DNA from: CAZSDW01 sp964605705
GTDB lineage: Bacteria; Fidelibacterota; UBA2242
Assembly (NCBI GenBank): GCA_964605705.1
Contig: CAZSDW010000006.1
Coordinates: 52,740-116,739, forward strand
Direction of reading: 5' to 3'
DNA: 64,000 nt
Position 1 is the first letter of the stretch; every line of letters starts with the position of its first letter. Both the position numbers and the translations under genes were made by a program. The notes beneath the pieces were generated by a model. It was not told the origin of the DNA and did not search any database. It saw only the letters and a list, made by a program, of their open reading frames with translations. Below are positions 45,317-54,963 of the stretch, in pieces.

Positions 45317-48300
45317 TAATGAATTACCATGATTTTAACAATTTTACTTTCGGTCCGGCTGCCGGATGAGGCTTTGACAACGGCGAAATAGACACCGTTG
45401 GCGATATTGGTGACGTTCCACTCTTTTTCATTGTAGTCGTTGATCAGTGGATTCGAATCATTGAATGTTGTGATTAAATTCCCTGCAAGATCATAAACCT
45501 TGATCGCGATGCTGCAATCCGCAGTGGGATAGTAGCGGATCGCAGTATGATTATTTTTGGAGGGATTCGGCCAGTTGAAGGTCTTCGATTTATTAAGGAG
45601 TCCCTCGGATACAATTCCGCTCCCTGATGGAACCATGGCATAATAATTATTGTGCTGTCGATTTCCTTTACCAGTGTACCAGGAATTTTCTGACAGCGGA
45701 AAATTATTGAACTGAATAGCGGAATAGTGTCCCGCCGGTTCAGCAGTACGCCCACAAAAAACCAGATTGTCATCAAAAGATAACAATGAGGCTGTTCCAT
45801 CTAACAACAGCGGCATACTTTTCGGATATCTATCAATTATTTCACCTTTATAATTAAATGCAATGACACTGCTTGAATATTCCATCATCGTTAAAAGATC
45901 AAGGATTCCATCACCGTCTAAATCATTGGTTAGCAATTGACAGGAAAACATATCTCCTCTGAACTGGTTCGGGACACTGATTGGAAAATTATTCTCCAGA
46001 ACCAATGCTTCATTAAATGCAAAAATGTCATAGCCAGTCTGCAACAGAATCTCCGGGCGCGTATCGCCATCGATATCGCTCAGGGCAAGAAAATCTCCGT
46101 ATGAACTATGTACGTCATAGGATTCCAGAACCGCGGAAGGCGTACCGGGATTCAACAGCAATTCGATACTGTTCTGGTTCACTGCGATGACATCAGGAAT
46201 TTCATTTTCATCAATAAAACCGACCACTGAACTGCGCACCGACGAAGCAAATGCTTGTTGAAGTTGTTCGACATTTTGGACAGCACTTGAATGCAAGTCT
46301 ATCTTGAAAATTGTTCCATTATCACAATTGATTAAAAATATTCCATTATCCTGTCCGACAATTTCATAATTTCCGTCTTCCAGCGGCATATATTGTGGAT
46401 AACTGTTTGGATATTGATAGCTCATCAATTGGGTTTCTTGATCCATTGTCTGGACGACCTGCAGGAAAACGCCGCTATCGTAAAACAGATCACTGTAGGA
46501 TTTTAATATTCGATACGCCATTGTATCAATGAGGGATAGCTGGTAATCATTATTTATCTGCCACACCTGTAGTAAACGATCCGATGTATCATGGTTTACA
46601 TAAGCGTAGGTTTCATTTGTAAACGCGAATGTATTAGGTGATAGACCGATAACCTCAACCGGTCGATATCCGATTAATCTGGTAGCGGAAAGCAATTCGG
46701 TATTGGGCAGAAATATATAAATACTGTCAGAAACAGCTACAAACTCAGTTGTCCCGTCATCCGGGAATATATCCATGTTAAGAGGACAGCCTAATTTTAT
46801 ATCGTCGTCTTCATACCTTTTTTCTTCCCAGGAAATTCGAAAACTCATCAATTCTCCCGCTGGTCCAATACTATCAACAACAATCCCGGTATATGCCCAA
46901 TTCTGACTTCTTGATGAGGGATTGGTATCATTCGTGAATCCGACCCGCTTTTCTTCATCTTCCGGATAGTCGGGATTCAGGTCCCAGAAACCTTCATTCC
47001 CGGCAAACCAGGGATCAAAAAACCAGCCCACATCCACACTGGGACCAATGAAACTGGCTTCGTAGCCAAAATCCTGCGCCCCATCACCCTCTTCGAGATC
47101 GACGCCCCGATGATCACGATTATTGTTGACACTATTGGTTGCCAGTTTAGCCTCGATCACTGATTGATCGATATGCCAGATGAGTAACCCGGTTCCGGGG
47201 ATACCATAATCGTATTGTGGCGAGGATAGAAACACACCGGTTTCAGGAGAAATTTCAGCGCCGATCGAATCAAAAATCAGGGGAATCAACGGCGGCCAGT
47301 CATTCTCCCCTCTGTCGATGTACTGCTTATATTGCATACTATCCACAGTCACCCCGGTATGAACATAAGAGGATCGGTTCTCAAGCAAAAAATATTCATT
47401 GTCATTAATGGGTATTCGCCAGAGGGTTGTATCGGCGCCTGATTCCGCGTGACTCAGGCAAACATCCTGGAAACCTTGGGCAATTGCTGGAATGTCCCAG
47501 CCCATGAACTCCCGTTCCCAGGCAGATGGGAATGAGGGTACCAGACCGTTTAAATTTGCAGAGCCCTGGTCCATCAGTCCGAATTTCCCTATCCCGGACT
47601 CGCCGGTCTCCGTATTGTACAATCCGGGAAGTCCCAGGTAAAATCCCATCATAAATGCGAAAGTGCCATTCAATCCGATTTGATAATCACAAGGCGTTGT
47701 TGCGCCACCGAAGATATCCTCCCAGTTAGAATAGAGCAGATGGTTCTGAGATTCCGGTAAAATGATCCCCTCATCGATAGTCCATGTACCATTATCAACC
47801 AGGATACCATTTTCCGCAATGCCGATGCCGGCAAAGTAATTGCTGATGTCATTACTGTTTAAATAGGCGGAGGGAATATCATAGGGAGTCGGGTCGAGAT
47901 CAATCGCAAAATCCTGCCCCACACCGGCATGAAAAACGACCACGATATCATATTGGCTGAAATCAATAGCATTGTCCTGATCGGCGAGCTGGATAGCATT
48001 CACCAGCAGCTCGGTCAACCGGACATCAATCGAATCCTCCACCAGAAAGGGGTGATAATAAGCCATCTTATTGGGCAATCCATAAGACTGATTATCATCC
48101 AGCGGAAAAACTTCTGAATTAGTTGTATCAATAATCAGATTTCCTGATGAAGCCTGACGGTAGTAATTAGACAGTGCGCGGATATGATCGCGAAAATAGG
48201 CATTATTATGAGGCGCCGGATCCACCGCCGGAAACGTTTCATCTTCACAGGGCAGCTCGACAGCAGTCGTCAAAAACTGACCACTTCCCGTCGTCGCTTC

Positions 48301-48486
48301 ATCATCATCTTCCTGAAAAGAGACTCGCAACGCCGCAATCTTCACCGACCTGATCACCGGTGCCTGCAACGATTTATAATAAGTGGTTTTACGTAATGTC
48401 GGCGCTAACTTAGCATACGCAACCGGCAACGCCAGAAGCGCAAGAAAAATTATTGTAAATAATAGTCCAATTGTTTTTTTCATCAT
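45316..48486 (-). CDS. M6 (immune inhibitor A-like) family protein lacking the zinc motif, T9SS sorting domain
   Basis: 1056 residues, signal peptide ending 'PVAYA'. The N-terminal 330 residues follow the M6 peptidase pattern ('YYRQASSGNLIID', 'LGLPGLYNTETGESGIGKFG' in parts LGLPGLYNT and GIGKFGLMDQGS, 'PSAWEREFMGW'). In true M6 enzymes the HExxH zinc site precedes 'GLPDLY'; here that place reads 'LNGTFAFMMGF' (about 272-282), with no His or Glu. The rest has FG-GAP/VCBS-like blades ('LSDIDGDTRPEIL', 'NDLDGDGILDLLT') and ends with a sorting domain ('NWPNPSKNN', 'VYDLAGNLITTF', 'ANGVYFAVV'). It is therefore probably a non-enzymatic surface protein. First of three overlapping or closely spaced genes down to 41349. 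Confidence 0.8.
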   Translation of the reverse strand: MMKKTIGLLFTIIFLALLALPVAYAKLAPTLRKTTYYKSLQAPVIRSVKIAALRVSFQEDDDEATTGSGQFLTTAVELPCEDETFPAVDPAPHNNAYFRDHIRALSNYYRQASSGNLIIDTTNSEVFPLDDNQSYGLPNKMAYYHPFLVEDSIDVRLTELLVNAIQLADQDNAIDFSQYDIVVVFHAGVGQDFAIDLDPTPYDIPSAYLNSNDISNYFAGIGIAENGILVDNGTWTIDEGIILPESQNHLLYSNWEDIFGGATTPCDYQIGLNGTFAFMMGFYLGLPGLYNTETGESGIGKFGLMDQGSANLNGLVPSFPSAWEREFMGWDIPAIAQGFQDVCLSHAESGADTTLWRIPINDNEYFLLENRSSYVHTGVTVDSMQYKQYIDRGENDWPPLIPLIFDSIGAEISPETGVFLSSPQYDYGIPGTGLLIWHIDQSVIEAKLATNSVNNNRDHRGVDLEEGDGAQDFGYEASFIGPSVDVGWFFDPWFAGNEGFWDLNPDYPEDEEKRVGFTNDTNPSSRSQNWAYTGIVVDSIGPAGELMSFRISWEEKRYEDDDIKLGCPLNMDIFPDDGTTEFVAVSDSIYIFLPNTELLSATRLIGYRPVEVIGLSPNTFAFTNETYAYVNHDTSDRLLQVWQINNDYQLSLIDTMAYRILKSYSDLFYDSGVFLQVVQTMDQETQLMSYQYPNSYPQYMPLEDGNYEIVGQDNGIFLINCDNGTIFKIDLHSSAVQNVEQLQQAFASSVRSSVVGFIDENEIPDVIAVNQNSIELLLNPGTPSAVLESYDVHSSYGDFLALSDIDGDTRPEILLQTGYDIFAFNEALVLENNFPISVPNQFRGDMFSCQLLTNDLDGDGILDLLTMMEYSSSVIAFNYKGEIIDRYPKSMPLLLDGTASLLSFDDNLVFCGRTAEPAGHYSAIQFNNFPLSENSWYTGKGNRQHNNYYAMVPSGSGIVSEGLLNKSKTFNWPNPSKNNHTAIRYYPTADCSIAIKVYDLAGNLITTFNDSNPLINDYNEKEWNVTNIANGVYFAVVKASSGSRTESKIVKIMVIH

Positions 48487-48544
48487 ACAGCCGGTTATAC
48501 AAAACAGAAACTATCCTGATTTATCCAGTAGTTAGACCGTTCTC

Positions 48545-49768
48545 CTAAAAATTGATATCCAGTGAAAAAATCATCGTATTCTGACGGGGGTGTCCGGCAT
48601 TTCCGGCTGTGTATCCAAAATCGAAACCCAAACCGGCATAGCGCAATCCCGCACCAAAGGTCGGTACCGGCCATTTATCATTCATAAGAATTTTACCTAA
48701 TTCATCATAAAGACAGCCTACCCGAATAGCAAACAGGTGAGAATACCAGTATTCGATTCCGAAATTATGGGTTAGTTTTTTCAATTCATTTTTCAGGGAA
48801 CCATCCTTGGTATTTCCATCCTCGTCGTTTACACCGATTCCATCCGCATCGGAATCGTGCAGAAGCAGCCAGTCATCGACCCAGGATGTAAAAATACCCA
48901 GGTACCAGTCGTCAGTGTGCGCGCTTTCACGAACACCATCTTTATTAAATTCACCTGCTGATGTCTTATGACCGTTTTCATCATAATGTCCAACCAGCCC
49001 GTCACCGTCAACATCCCGGTCAGGGTAGGAAGCCACCAGAAGTTTATTGACATCATAGGCAATTGTAATCCGGTTGTATTCTCCGCCAAAGGTATAGTTA
49101 AATCCCAGTTTAAGATTGGTCGGCATGGGATCTGCCTGGGCAACATCGATGAAAGCAATCTTGGGACCGATATTTGAAATCGCTACGCCAAAGGTCAGAT
49201 TTCGCACCAGAAACTGTCTTTTCAGATAACCGACATCAAAGGCAAAATTGGTTGAAGTTCCCTTGCCCTTTTCTTTCCCGGCGCCCTGATCGGTCAGATG
49301 CTGATGAACTGCCTTGATACTGACACCGATAGAGGTTGTCCGCGATAATGCCGTGCCGTAGGAACCGGTTACAGCCATCATATAGGATGCAAAGGTTCCC
49401 AGGTAATTGGCATATTCATCCATACGGTCCTGTTCACCCAGATTCAGGAGAATAATATGACCGCCGACCATACCCACATTTTTTATATGTTGACTGTACC
49501 CTAAAAAGTCATAGTAAATATCACTGGCAAGATTGGGCAACCAGTTGGTATGCGTCAGCGACAGTTCCCTGCCTCGCAGAAATCCCAATCCAGCCGGATT
49601 CCAGAAAGTGGCATAAGCATCATCGGCAATCGCAACACCGACCTCACCCATTCCGGCAGTCCGTGCCCCGGGATTTATCAGAAGCCAGATCGCCCCTGCC
49701 TCGCTCTGTGCGAATACGGAAGTAACGCTCATGAGCAATATTGTTAAAAAAATTAATCTGTTTTTCAT
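48545..49768 (-). CDS. PorV/PorQ family outer membrane protein
   Basis: 407 residues, signal peptide ending 'SVFAQ'. Signature 'NPGARTAGMGEVGVAIADD' and 'TFWNPAGLGF' of the PorV/UPF0164 family, then barrel strands to a terminal 'FSLDINF'. An insert at about 250-310 is rich in Asp and Gly ('DRDVDGDGLVGHYDENG'), suggesting calcium-binding loops. It may be the PorV-type T9SS component used by the exported proteins of this window, or a paralogue. It precedes the M6-like gene, 58 bases away, on the same strand. Confidence 0.82.
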   Translation of the reverse strand: MKNRLIFLTILLMSVTSVFAQSEAGAIWLLINPGARTAGMGEVGVAIADDAYATFWNPAGLGFLRGRELSLTHTNWLPNLASDIYYDFLGYSQHIKNVGMVGGHIILLNLGEQDRMDEYANYLGTFASYMMAVTGSYGTALSRTTSIGVSIKAVHQHLTDQGAGKEKGKGTSTNFAFDVGYLKRQFLVRNLTFGVAISNIGPKIAFIDVAQADPMPTNLKLGFNYTFGGEYNRITIAYDVNKLLVASYPDRDVDGDGLVGHYDENGHKTSAGEFNKDGVRESAHTDDWYLGIFTSWVDDWLLLHDSDADGIGVNDEDGNTKDGSLKNELKKLTHNFGIEYWYSHLFAIRVGCLYDELGKILMNDKWPVPTFGAGLRYAGLGFDFGYTAGNAGHPRQNTMIFSLDINF

Positions 49769-49969
49769 TAAAGCCTCCTAGAAACGAAAAACCGAACTTT
49801 GCATATAATTCGGCTGCTCAATACCTAAAATTTTCGGAATTGTGTGAAGAAAGTAAGTGTTTGATTTCTTCTGTTTGGTTCTACCAATTATTCGATAGGC
49901 TCTCCATTATTGCGGCGAAAATTAAAGGTATTTAACTCAAGAATCAAGCACATTTCTTATTCCCTGAAA

Positions 49970-50134
49970 TTAAAAGGACTCCGCCTCATCAATCAGCATG
50001 ATGGGAATGTCATCCTTGATATCATATTTCAATCGACAGTTATTGCATATCAATTTCGACTGCTTCTCATCATATTGGATATCATTTTTACATTTCGGAC
50101 ACACTAAAATTTCAAGCAGTTCAGGGGACAACAT
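49970..50134 (-). CDS. Trm112-family small zinc-binding protein
   Basis: 54-residue protein, start ATG 50134 preceded by AGAGG. It begins MLSPELLEILVCPKC and has a second C..C pair (C12, C15, C30, C33), then 'KYDIKDDIPIML', the layout of bacterial Trm112/YcaR proteins ('lLdiLaCPxCkgpL...DIPvML'). These small proteins support methyltransferases or are of unknown role. 106 bases separate it from nrdR on the same strand. Confidence 0.8.
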   Translation of the reverse strand: MLSPELLEILVCPKCKNDIQYDEKQSKLICNNCRLKYDIKDDIPIMLIDEAESF

Positions 50135-50240
50135 ATTAACCTCTATCTTTCAAATAATGCGCTGCTATATATCCCATTCAAACGACTCATTTTTTGATAT
50201 TGTTCCATATCATTGATACTACGGATGTTCCCCGACAGAC

Positions 50241-50690
50241 CTAAACTGTCAATTGTTCGATCTGGTCCCTGAATTCGTCGAGGTCTTTAAATTTTTTATA
50301 CACGGATGCAAAGCGGATATATGCCACTTCGTCCAGTTCTTTCAGATACTTCATCACCAACTCACCAATAAAGGCAGAAGCAACCTCCGCACCGGACAGT
50401 TCTTCGATCTCTTTTTCAATATCGATGACAATGGATTCCAATTTATCCATCGGTATCGGGCGTTTATTGCAGGCAATTTTCAGGCTGTCAAACAGTTTCT
50501 GACGATCATATTCTTCCCGGCGTCCGTCATTTTTGATCAGTGTCAAAGGATATTCAACAACATATTCATAAGTGGTAAAGCGGTGACCGCAGTCCAGACA
50601 TTCCCGGCGCCGGCGAATGGCATTGTTTTTCTGGGCGGCTCTGGAATCGACAACCTTGGTCTCGCTTGAATCGCAAAATGGACATTTCAT
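50241..50690 (-). CDS. nrdR: Transcriptional repressor NrdR
   Basis: 149 residues, full length. N-terminal zinc ribbon with C3, C6, C31 and C34 ('CPFC', 'CLDC'), then an ATP-cone (about 49-139, 'LIKNDGRREEYDRQKL'). It senses ATP/dATP and represses ribonucleotide reductase genes. It follows glyA after 7 bases, as in many bacteria. Confidence 0.96.
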   Translation of the reverse strand: MKCPFCDSSETKVVDSRAAQKNNAIRRRRECLDCGHRFTTYEYVVEYPLTLIKNDGRREEYDRQKLFDSLKIACNKRPIPMDKLESIVIDIEKEIEELSGAEVASAFIGELVMKYLKELDEVAYIRFASVYKKFKDLDEFRDQIEQLTV

Positions 50691-50697
50691 ATTGTAC

Positions 50698-52002
50698 CTA
50701 CGCGTTAATTTCTTTATATAACGGAAATTGACTGCAAAGTTCTCTGACCTCTGCCCGAATGGACAGTTTTATTGCCTCATCTTCATGGTTTTTTATGGCT
50801 TTATCAATCAATCGGGCAATTTCCCGCATTTCGGCTTCCCGCATTCCCCGGGTGGTCATGGCGGCAGTCCCGATTCTGATACCGCTGGTCACAAACGGGC
50901 TCTTAGTATCGAAAGGAACCATATTTTTATTGGTCGTAATTCCGGATTCTTCCAGGGTGTTTTCAGCTTTTTTCCCGGAGATATCCTTATTGCTTAAATC
51001 GATTAGCATGAGATGATTGTCCGTACCGCCGGACGTCAGATTGAAACCAAAGCTCATCAACTCCGCCGCCAGGGCTTTGGCATTATTGATAATCTGCTGG
51101 GCATAGAGTTTAAATTCAGGCTTCAACGCTTCACCAAATGCGACTGCTTTTGCAGCGATGATATGCATCAACGGTCCGCCCTGTATCCCCGGCATGACAT
51201 TGGAGTCGATAAGTTCCGACATCATTTTTGTGCGTCCGCTTTTGGGAGCCACAATTCCAAAGGGATTTTCAAAATCCTTCCCCATGAGAATCAGTCCGCC
51301 GCGCGGTCCGCGCAGAGTCTTGTGAGTGGTGGACGTCACCACATGACAATGAGGCAGGGGATCAGGATGCAGCCCGGCAGCAACAAGCCCGGCGGGATGA
51401 GCAATGTCCGCGATCAGAAATGCATCGACGCTGTCCGCGATTTCCCGAAATTTGGCAAAATCAATAAATCGCGGGTAGGCACTGCCACCGGCAATAATCA
51501 TCTTTGGTTTTGCCTCTTTGGCAATTTTTGCCATCTGATCGAAATCGATTCGACCGGTTTCCCGCTTTACTCCATAGGACACGATATGAAAAAGCTTGCC
51601 GGAAAAATTGACCGGGCTTCCATGAGTCAGATGACCACCATGCGCCAGGTCCATACCCAAAACCGTATCACCGGTTTCCAAGAGGGTAAAATAAACTGCC
51701 ATGTTTGCCTGGGAGCCCGCATGGGGCTGGACATTGGCATAATCCGCATTGAACAGTTTTTTTACCCGATCCCGGGCAAGGTTTTCGGCGGTATCAACGG
51801 CGGAACAGCCCCCATAATAACGCTTTCCCGGATATCCTTCCGCATACTTATTGGTCATCGTCGAACCGGCAGCCTCAAGCACCGCAGGACTTACGAAATT
51901 CTCCGAAGCGATCAGCTCCAGTGTCCAGCGTTCCCGCTCATACTCCGCCGTGATCGACGCCATTACATCCGGATCATTCTTGCGCAAATGGTTATAGTCC
52001 AC
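50698..52002 (-). CDS. glyA: Serine hydroxymethyltransferase
   Basis: 434 residues. PLP enzyme that interconverts serine and glycine with tetrahydrofolate. PLP lysine K228 in 'VTSTTHKTLRGPRGG'; other family motifs include 'LIASENFVSPAV', 'YAEGYPGKRYYGGC' and 'DIAHPAGLVAAG'. Its start overlaps the end of rpiB by 11 bases. Full length for the family. Confidence 0.97.
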   Translation of the reverse strand: MDYNHLRKNDPDVMASITAEYERERWTLELIASENFVSPAVLEAAGSTMTNKYAEGYPGKRYYGGCSAVDTAENLARDRVKKLFNADYANVQPHAGSQANMAVYFTLLETGDTVLGMDLAHGGHLTHGSPVNFSGKLFHIVSYGVKRETGRIDFDQMAKIAKEAKPKMIIAGGSAYPRFIDFAKFREIADSVDAFLIADIAHPAGLVAAGLHPDPLPHCHVVTSTTHKTLRGPRGGLILMGKDFENPFGIVAPKSGRTKMMSELIDSNVMPGIQGGPLMHIIAAKAVAFGEALKPEFKLYAQQIINNAKALAAELMSFGFNLTSGGTDNHLMLIDLSNKDISGKKAENTLEESGITTNKNMVPFDTKSPFVTSGIRIGTAAMTTRGMREAEMREIARLIDKAIKNHEDEAIKLSIRAEVRELCSQFPLYKEINA

Positions 52003-52444
52003 AGCCTATCTCCTCAAACCTGGTAAATTTATCAACACGACTTTGATGCCGACCGCCTTCAAAATCGGTTTTCAACCAAACATTCAGCATTCGCTTCGCC
52101 GCTTCAGAATCTGTATATATCCCACTAAACACGATCACATTGCTGTCGTTATGTTTACGGCTGAACCGGGCAACTTCTTCATTAAACGTCAGAGCCGCGC
52201 GAATACCGGGAATTTTGTTGGCAGAAATGCTCATTCCGATTCCCGTCTTGCATATCAACACCCCACAATCCGCTCGTTTACTCAACACGAGGTCTGCCAC
52301 CAATCGGGCATAATCGGGATAATCAACCGATTTTTTTGTATCGGTACCACAGTTTATGGTAGTATGCCCCTTACTGCGAATATAGTCTATTAAGACCTTT
52401 TTTAATTCTATTCCGCCGTGATCGGCGCCAAAAGCAATTTTCAT
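51992..52444 (-). CDS. rpiB: Ribose 5-phosphate isomerase B
   Basis: 150 residues. Interconverts ribose 5-phosphate and ribulose 5-phosphate. 'IAFGADHGGIELK' start, catalytic Cys region 'CGVLICKTGIGMSISANK' and 'RKHNDSNVIVFSG' match RpiB. It overlaps glyA downstream and, by one base, the TPR lipoprotein gene upstream, so the three are an operon. Relevant to pentose use downstream of xylan breakdown, although not in the xylan locus. Confidence 0.95.
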   Translation of the reverse strand: MKIAFGADHGGIELKKVLIDYIRSKGHTTINCGTDTKKSVDYPDYARLVADLVLSKRADCGVLICKTGIGMSISANKIPGIRAALTFNEEVARFSRKHNDSNVIVFSGIYTDSEAAKRMLNVWLKTDFEGGRHQSRVDKFTRFEEIGCGL

Positions 52445-53730
52445 CAGTTGCTATTTACATCCATGTCAATCCAGTTATAACAATCCAATCTCGGGCGGTA
52501 AACCGAGCGTTCATTTCCGGCTGCATCAAATTTATTCATAAACCAATCTTCGCGGGTTGGAATCAGGTACTCTTTTAAAAAATCTATCCGTGACTGGACA
52601 CTGATATCTCCCAGTTTTTTTGCCTTCAAATAATCGTCATAAGCAAGTTTATAGACAAGTTTATCCTCGAAACTGATCGGCGACCGCGAACTGCTATAAA
52701 ATTCTGCTGCCGCAAAAAAGACATCGGCACGAATTTTATATGCCCTGCTGGTGTTGCTGGCGGCTATCGCTTTTTTCGCCCAGTCGTAAGCGGTCTGATA
52801 ATCGGCGGTGTTGATATACATCTTGGATGCATTGTCAATTACTTCCAGATCTTTGGGATTGATATTTTTGTTGATGTGTTCATAAGCCTTCGCGGCTTTT
52901 CCGTAGTTACCGAGGTTTTTATTTAATTCTGCCAGTTTATCCCAGGCTTCCTTATTGCGTAAATCCAAGACCGTCACCTTTTCCAAAACCTCAATTGCCT
53001 TGTCATACTCCAGCTGGTCAGCCAGGGCGTCGGCATATTCCAGTCCATATCGAACATTGGACGGATTCCGCTCCCATTGCTCTTTCTGAACAGCGGTAAT
53101 ATTTTTACCCAATTTCTGAAAAATCATTAATCGGTCACTCATTGCCTGTCCATCATCAGGATTGAGTTCAAGGATTTTTTCGATACCCCATAACATATCC
53201 TCAAAACGATCCTGGCTGAAACAGAGTTTTACATAACTGCGCAGTAAGTCGATATCTTCGGGAGCTAGCTCAATCATTTTTTCATATTCCCGAATCTCGA
53301 GGTCTATTTTTCCCTGAACATGATACACATAGGCAATGTTTTTGTGGATATACATATCTTTCGGCAGATATTTTTCACCTTCCAGATAAACATACAGGGC
53401 ACTGTCAAAATAGACCGGATCAGTCTTGGCTAACTGCTGATAAGCACGACCGAAGTAGGAATAAATATCCTGGGCGTACGCCTCTTTACATCCGTACTCC
53501 ATCATCTTTTTATAATTTTTAATCGTGCTTACCCAGTTTTGATTCTGATAGTAACTATAGGCAAAATTTAGATAAAGATCACATTTATCACGATCTATTG
53601 CCGGCTTTGCCGCGACTGCCACCTTGGTATCCTCAGCCATATCGGTTGGAGGAACACAATTACTTACCAAGATTGAAGTCACCACTATCAAACAGAGAAT
53701 AAGTAGATTTGATAGACGCAGACATTTCAT
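52444..53730 (-). CDS. TPR-repeat lipoprotein
   Basis: 428 residues, signal 'VTSILVSNC' gives lipidated Cys25. Ten or so TPR motifs fill residues 45-400 ('YFGRAYQQLAKTD', 'NIAYVYHVQGKIDLEI', 'WDKLAELNKNLGNYGKAAKA'). No catalytic domain. Likely a periplasmic outer-membrane-anchored scaffold. It starts 21 bases after the barrel protein gene and overlaps rpiB by one base. Confidence 0.85.
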   Translation of the reverse strand: MKCLRLSNLLILCLIVVTSILVSNCVPPTDMAEDTKVAVAAKPAIDRDKCDLYLNFAYSYYQNQNWVSTIKNYKKMMEYGCKEAYAQDIYSYFGRAYQQLAKTDPVYFDSALYVYLEGEKYLPKDMYIHKNIAYVYHVQGKIDLEIREYEKMIELAPEDIDLLRSYVKLCFSQDRFEDMLWGIEKILELNPDDGQAMSDRLMIFQKLGKNITAVQKEQWERNPSNVRYGLEYADALADQLEYDKAIEVLEKVTVLDLRNKEAWDKLAELNKNLGNYGKAAKAYEHINKNINPKDLEVIDNASKMYINTADYQTAYDWAKKAIAASNTSRAYKIRADVFFAAAEFYSSSRSPISFEDKLVYKLAYDDYLKAKKLGDISVQSRIDFLKEYLIPTREDWFMNKFDAAGNERSVYRPRLDCYNWIDMDVNSN

Positions 53731-53751
53731 TTCATATCCCTTCTGTTAAAT

Positions 53752-54960
53752 TTAAAATCGTCTATATCTCCTGAACCACAGCTCCCCGGTCGTAATGCTG
53801 GCATAGAATGACATCACTTTCTCTTTCCCGATTGTGGCAGATAAAAAGCCATCCCGTACCGATGCCACAACGGCAAGGTCGATCCGGTTTGAATAGTGAT
53901 TAAAGGGTATCCCCAGACCAAAACTTACCCCCGTTTCACTCATGCCGCCGGATTGGTAAACCGAACCGGTTTTATAAAATGCTCCCGCTCTGTACGAGAT
54001 CCTCTGCCAGACCGGCGCGTTAATTTTTGGAAAAACCTGATTTTCAAGCCCGACTCCAACGAAAAACGGATTCTGCGATTCCGAAGGTTCAAAGATAAAA
54101 AAGTCTTTATATAATGTTTTCGAAACAATAGAATAACCAAGATCAGCTGAAAATGCAAGCGACTTTGTAATTTTCTGACAAACACCAAAGCGTAACGTGG
54201 TGGGATAATCGATATGTTTAGCGGCACTGCTGTCATCATCGCCATAGTAATAATCATAAAACCTGGAATATTTAAAACTCATATTATAATCCAGATAAGA
54301 TCCCAGCGATAACTTGCGGTTCGAACTGGTCCAGTATGCTCCAAGACCCAATTGAGAGCCGTCCACAATTGTATATTTCCGAAAATAAGAATTCACGGAT
54401 TCGTTAATATCAATATCCGTTGCCATTTTGGTCAGATAACTGCCAAAAAACAGGTGAACCTTTAGCCCCAGGTTAAAATGAGAATTCAGGCGATATCCGC
54501 CACCAATGAATGCCTGTGAAATACCACCCCTGACTCCGATATCGGCACGGTATGGAACCATTGAACCATAGAAATTCGTCGAATCAATATAAGTTAATTC
54601 TCCGATCATCCGAGTGAATGGTGTAATGCCCATTGCAATCCCAATGTCTTTTCCGATGGGAAACTTCATCGACAGACCAAGAAAACGTGTTTTTGACGCT
54701 CCCGGCGCTCCGGTACTGGAATTGAAAAACGAGGTTCCCAACTGCCCCTCAACGGAAGTCGTAATAAAGCCCGTCCACAATGCCGGATTGGAACTGTTCA
54801 AGCCAATCGAATCAGTTATCGCCATTTGTGTCTGTCCCAGCGCCAGGTAACGAGCCGAAACCGTCGGTGATTCGATGCCAAAACCGTAGGAAGAATAGTA
54901 TGATGTTTGTCCAAACAGAGGAAATGCGATCAAGAAGACAGTCAGAATTCGTTTAACCAT
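53752..54960 (-). CDS. Putative outer membrane beta-barrel protein
   Basis: 402 residues with a signal peptide ending 'PLFGQ'. The chain alternates polar and hydrophobic residues with many aromatic and Gly residues, and the start 'SPTVSARYLALGQTQMAITDS' together with 'SSNPALWTG' resembles the PorV/FadL-like group, though more weakly than the two PorV proteins of the window. It ends in 'LWFRRYRRF'. Three bases from the lipoprotein gene upstream. Cargo unknown. Confidence 0.65.
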   Translation of the reverse strand: MVKRILTVFLIAFPLFGQTSYYSSYGFGIESPTVSARYLALGQTQMAITDSIGLNSSNPALWTGFITTSVEGQLGTSFFNSSTGAPGASKTRFLGLSMKFPIGKDIGIAMGITPFTRMIGELTYIDSTNFYGSMVPYRADIGVRGGISQAFIGGGYRLNSHFNLGLKVHLFFGSYLTKMATDIDINESVNSYFRKYTIVDGSQLGLGAYWTSSNRKLSLGSYLDYNMSFKYSRFYDYYYGDDDSSAAKHIDYPTTLRFGVCQKITKSLAFSADLGYSIVSKTLYKDFFIFEPSESQNPFFVGVGLENQVFPKINAPVWQRISYRAGAFYKTGSVYQSGGMSETGVSFGLGIPFNHYSNRIDLAVVASVRDGFLSATIGKEKVMSFYASITTGELWFRRYRRF

Positions 54961-54963
54961 AAT

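Noticed and set aside
51013..52026. 337-codon plus-strand frame opposite glyA
   Set aside because: Shadow of glyA, which has full-length conserved motifs on the other strand.
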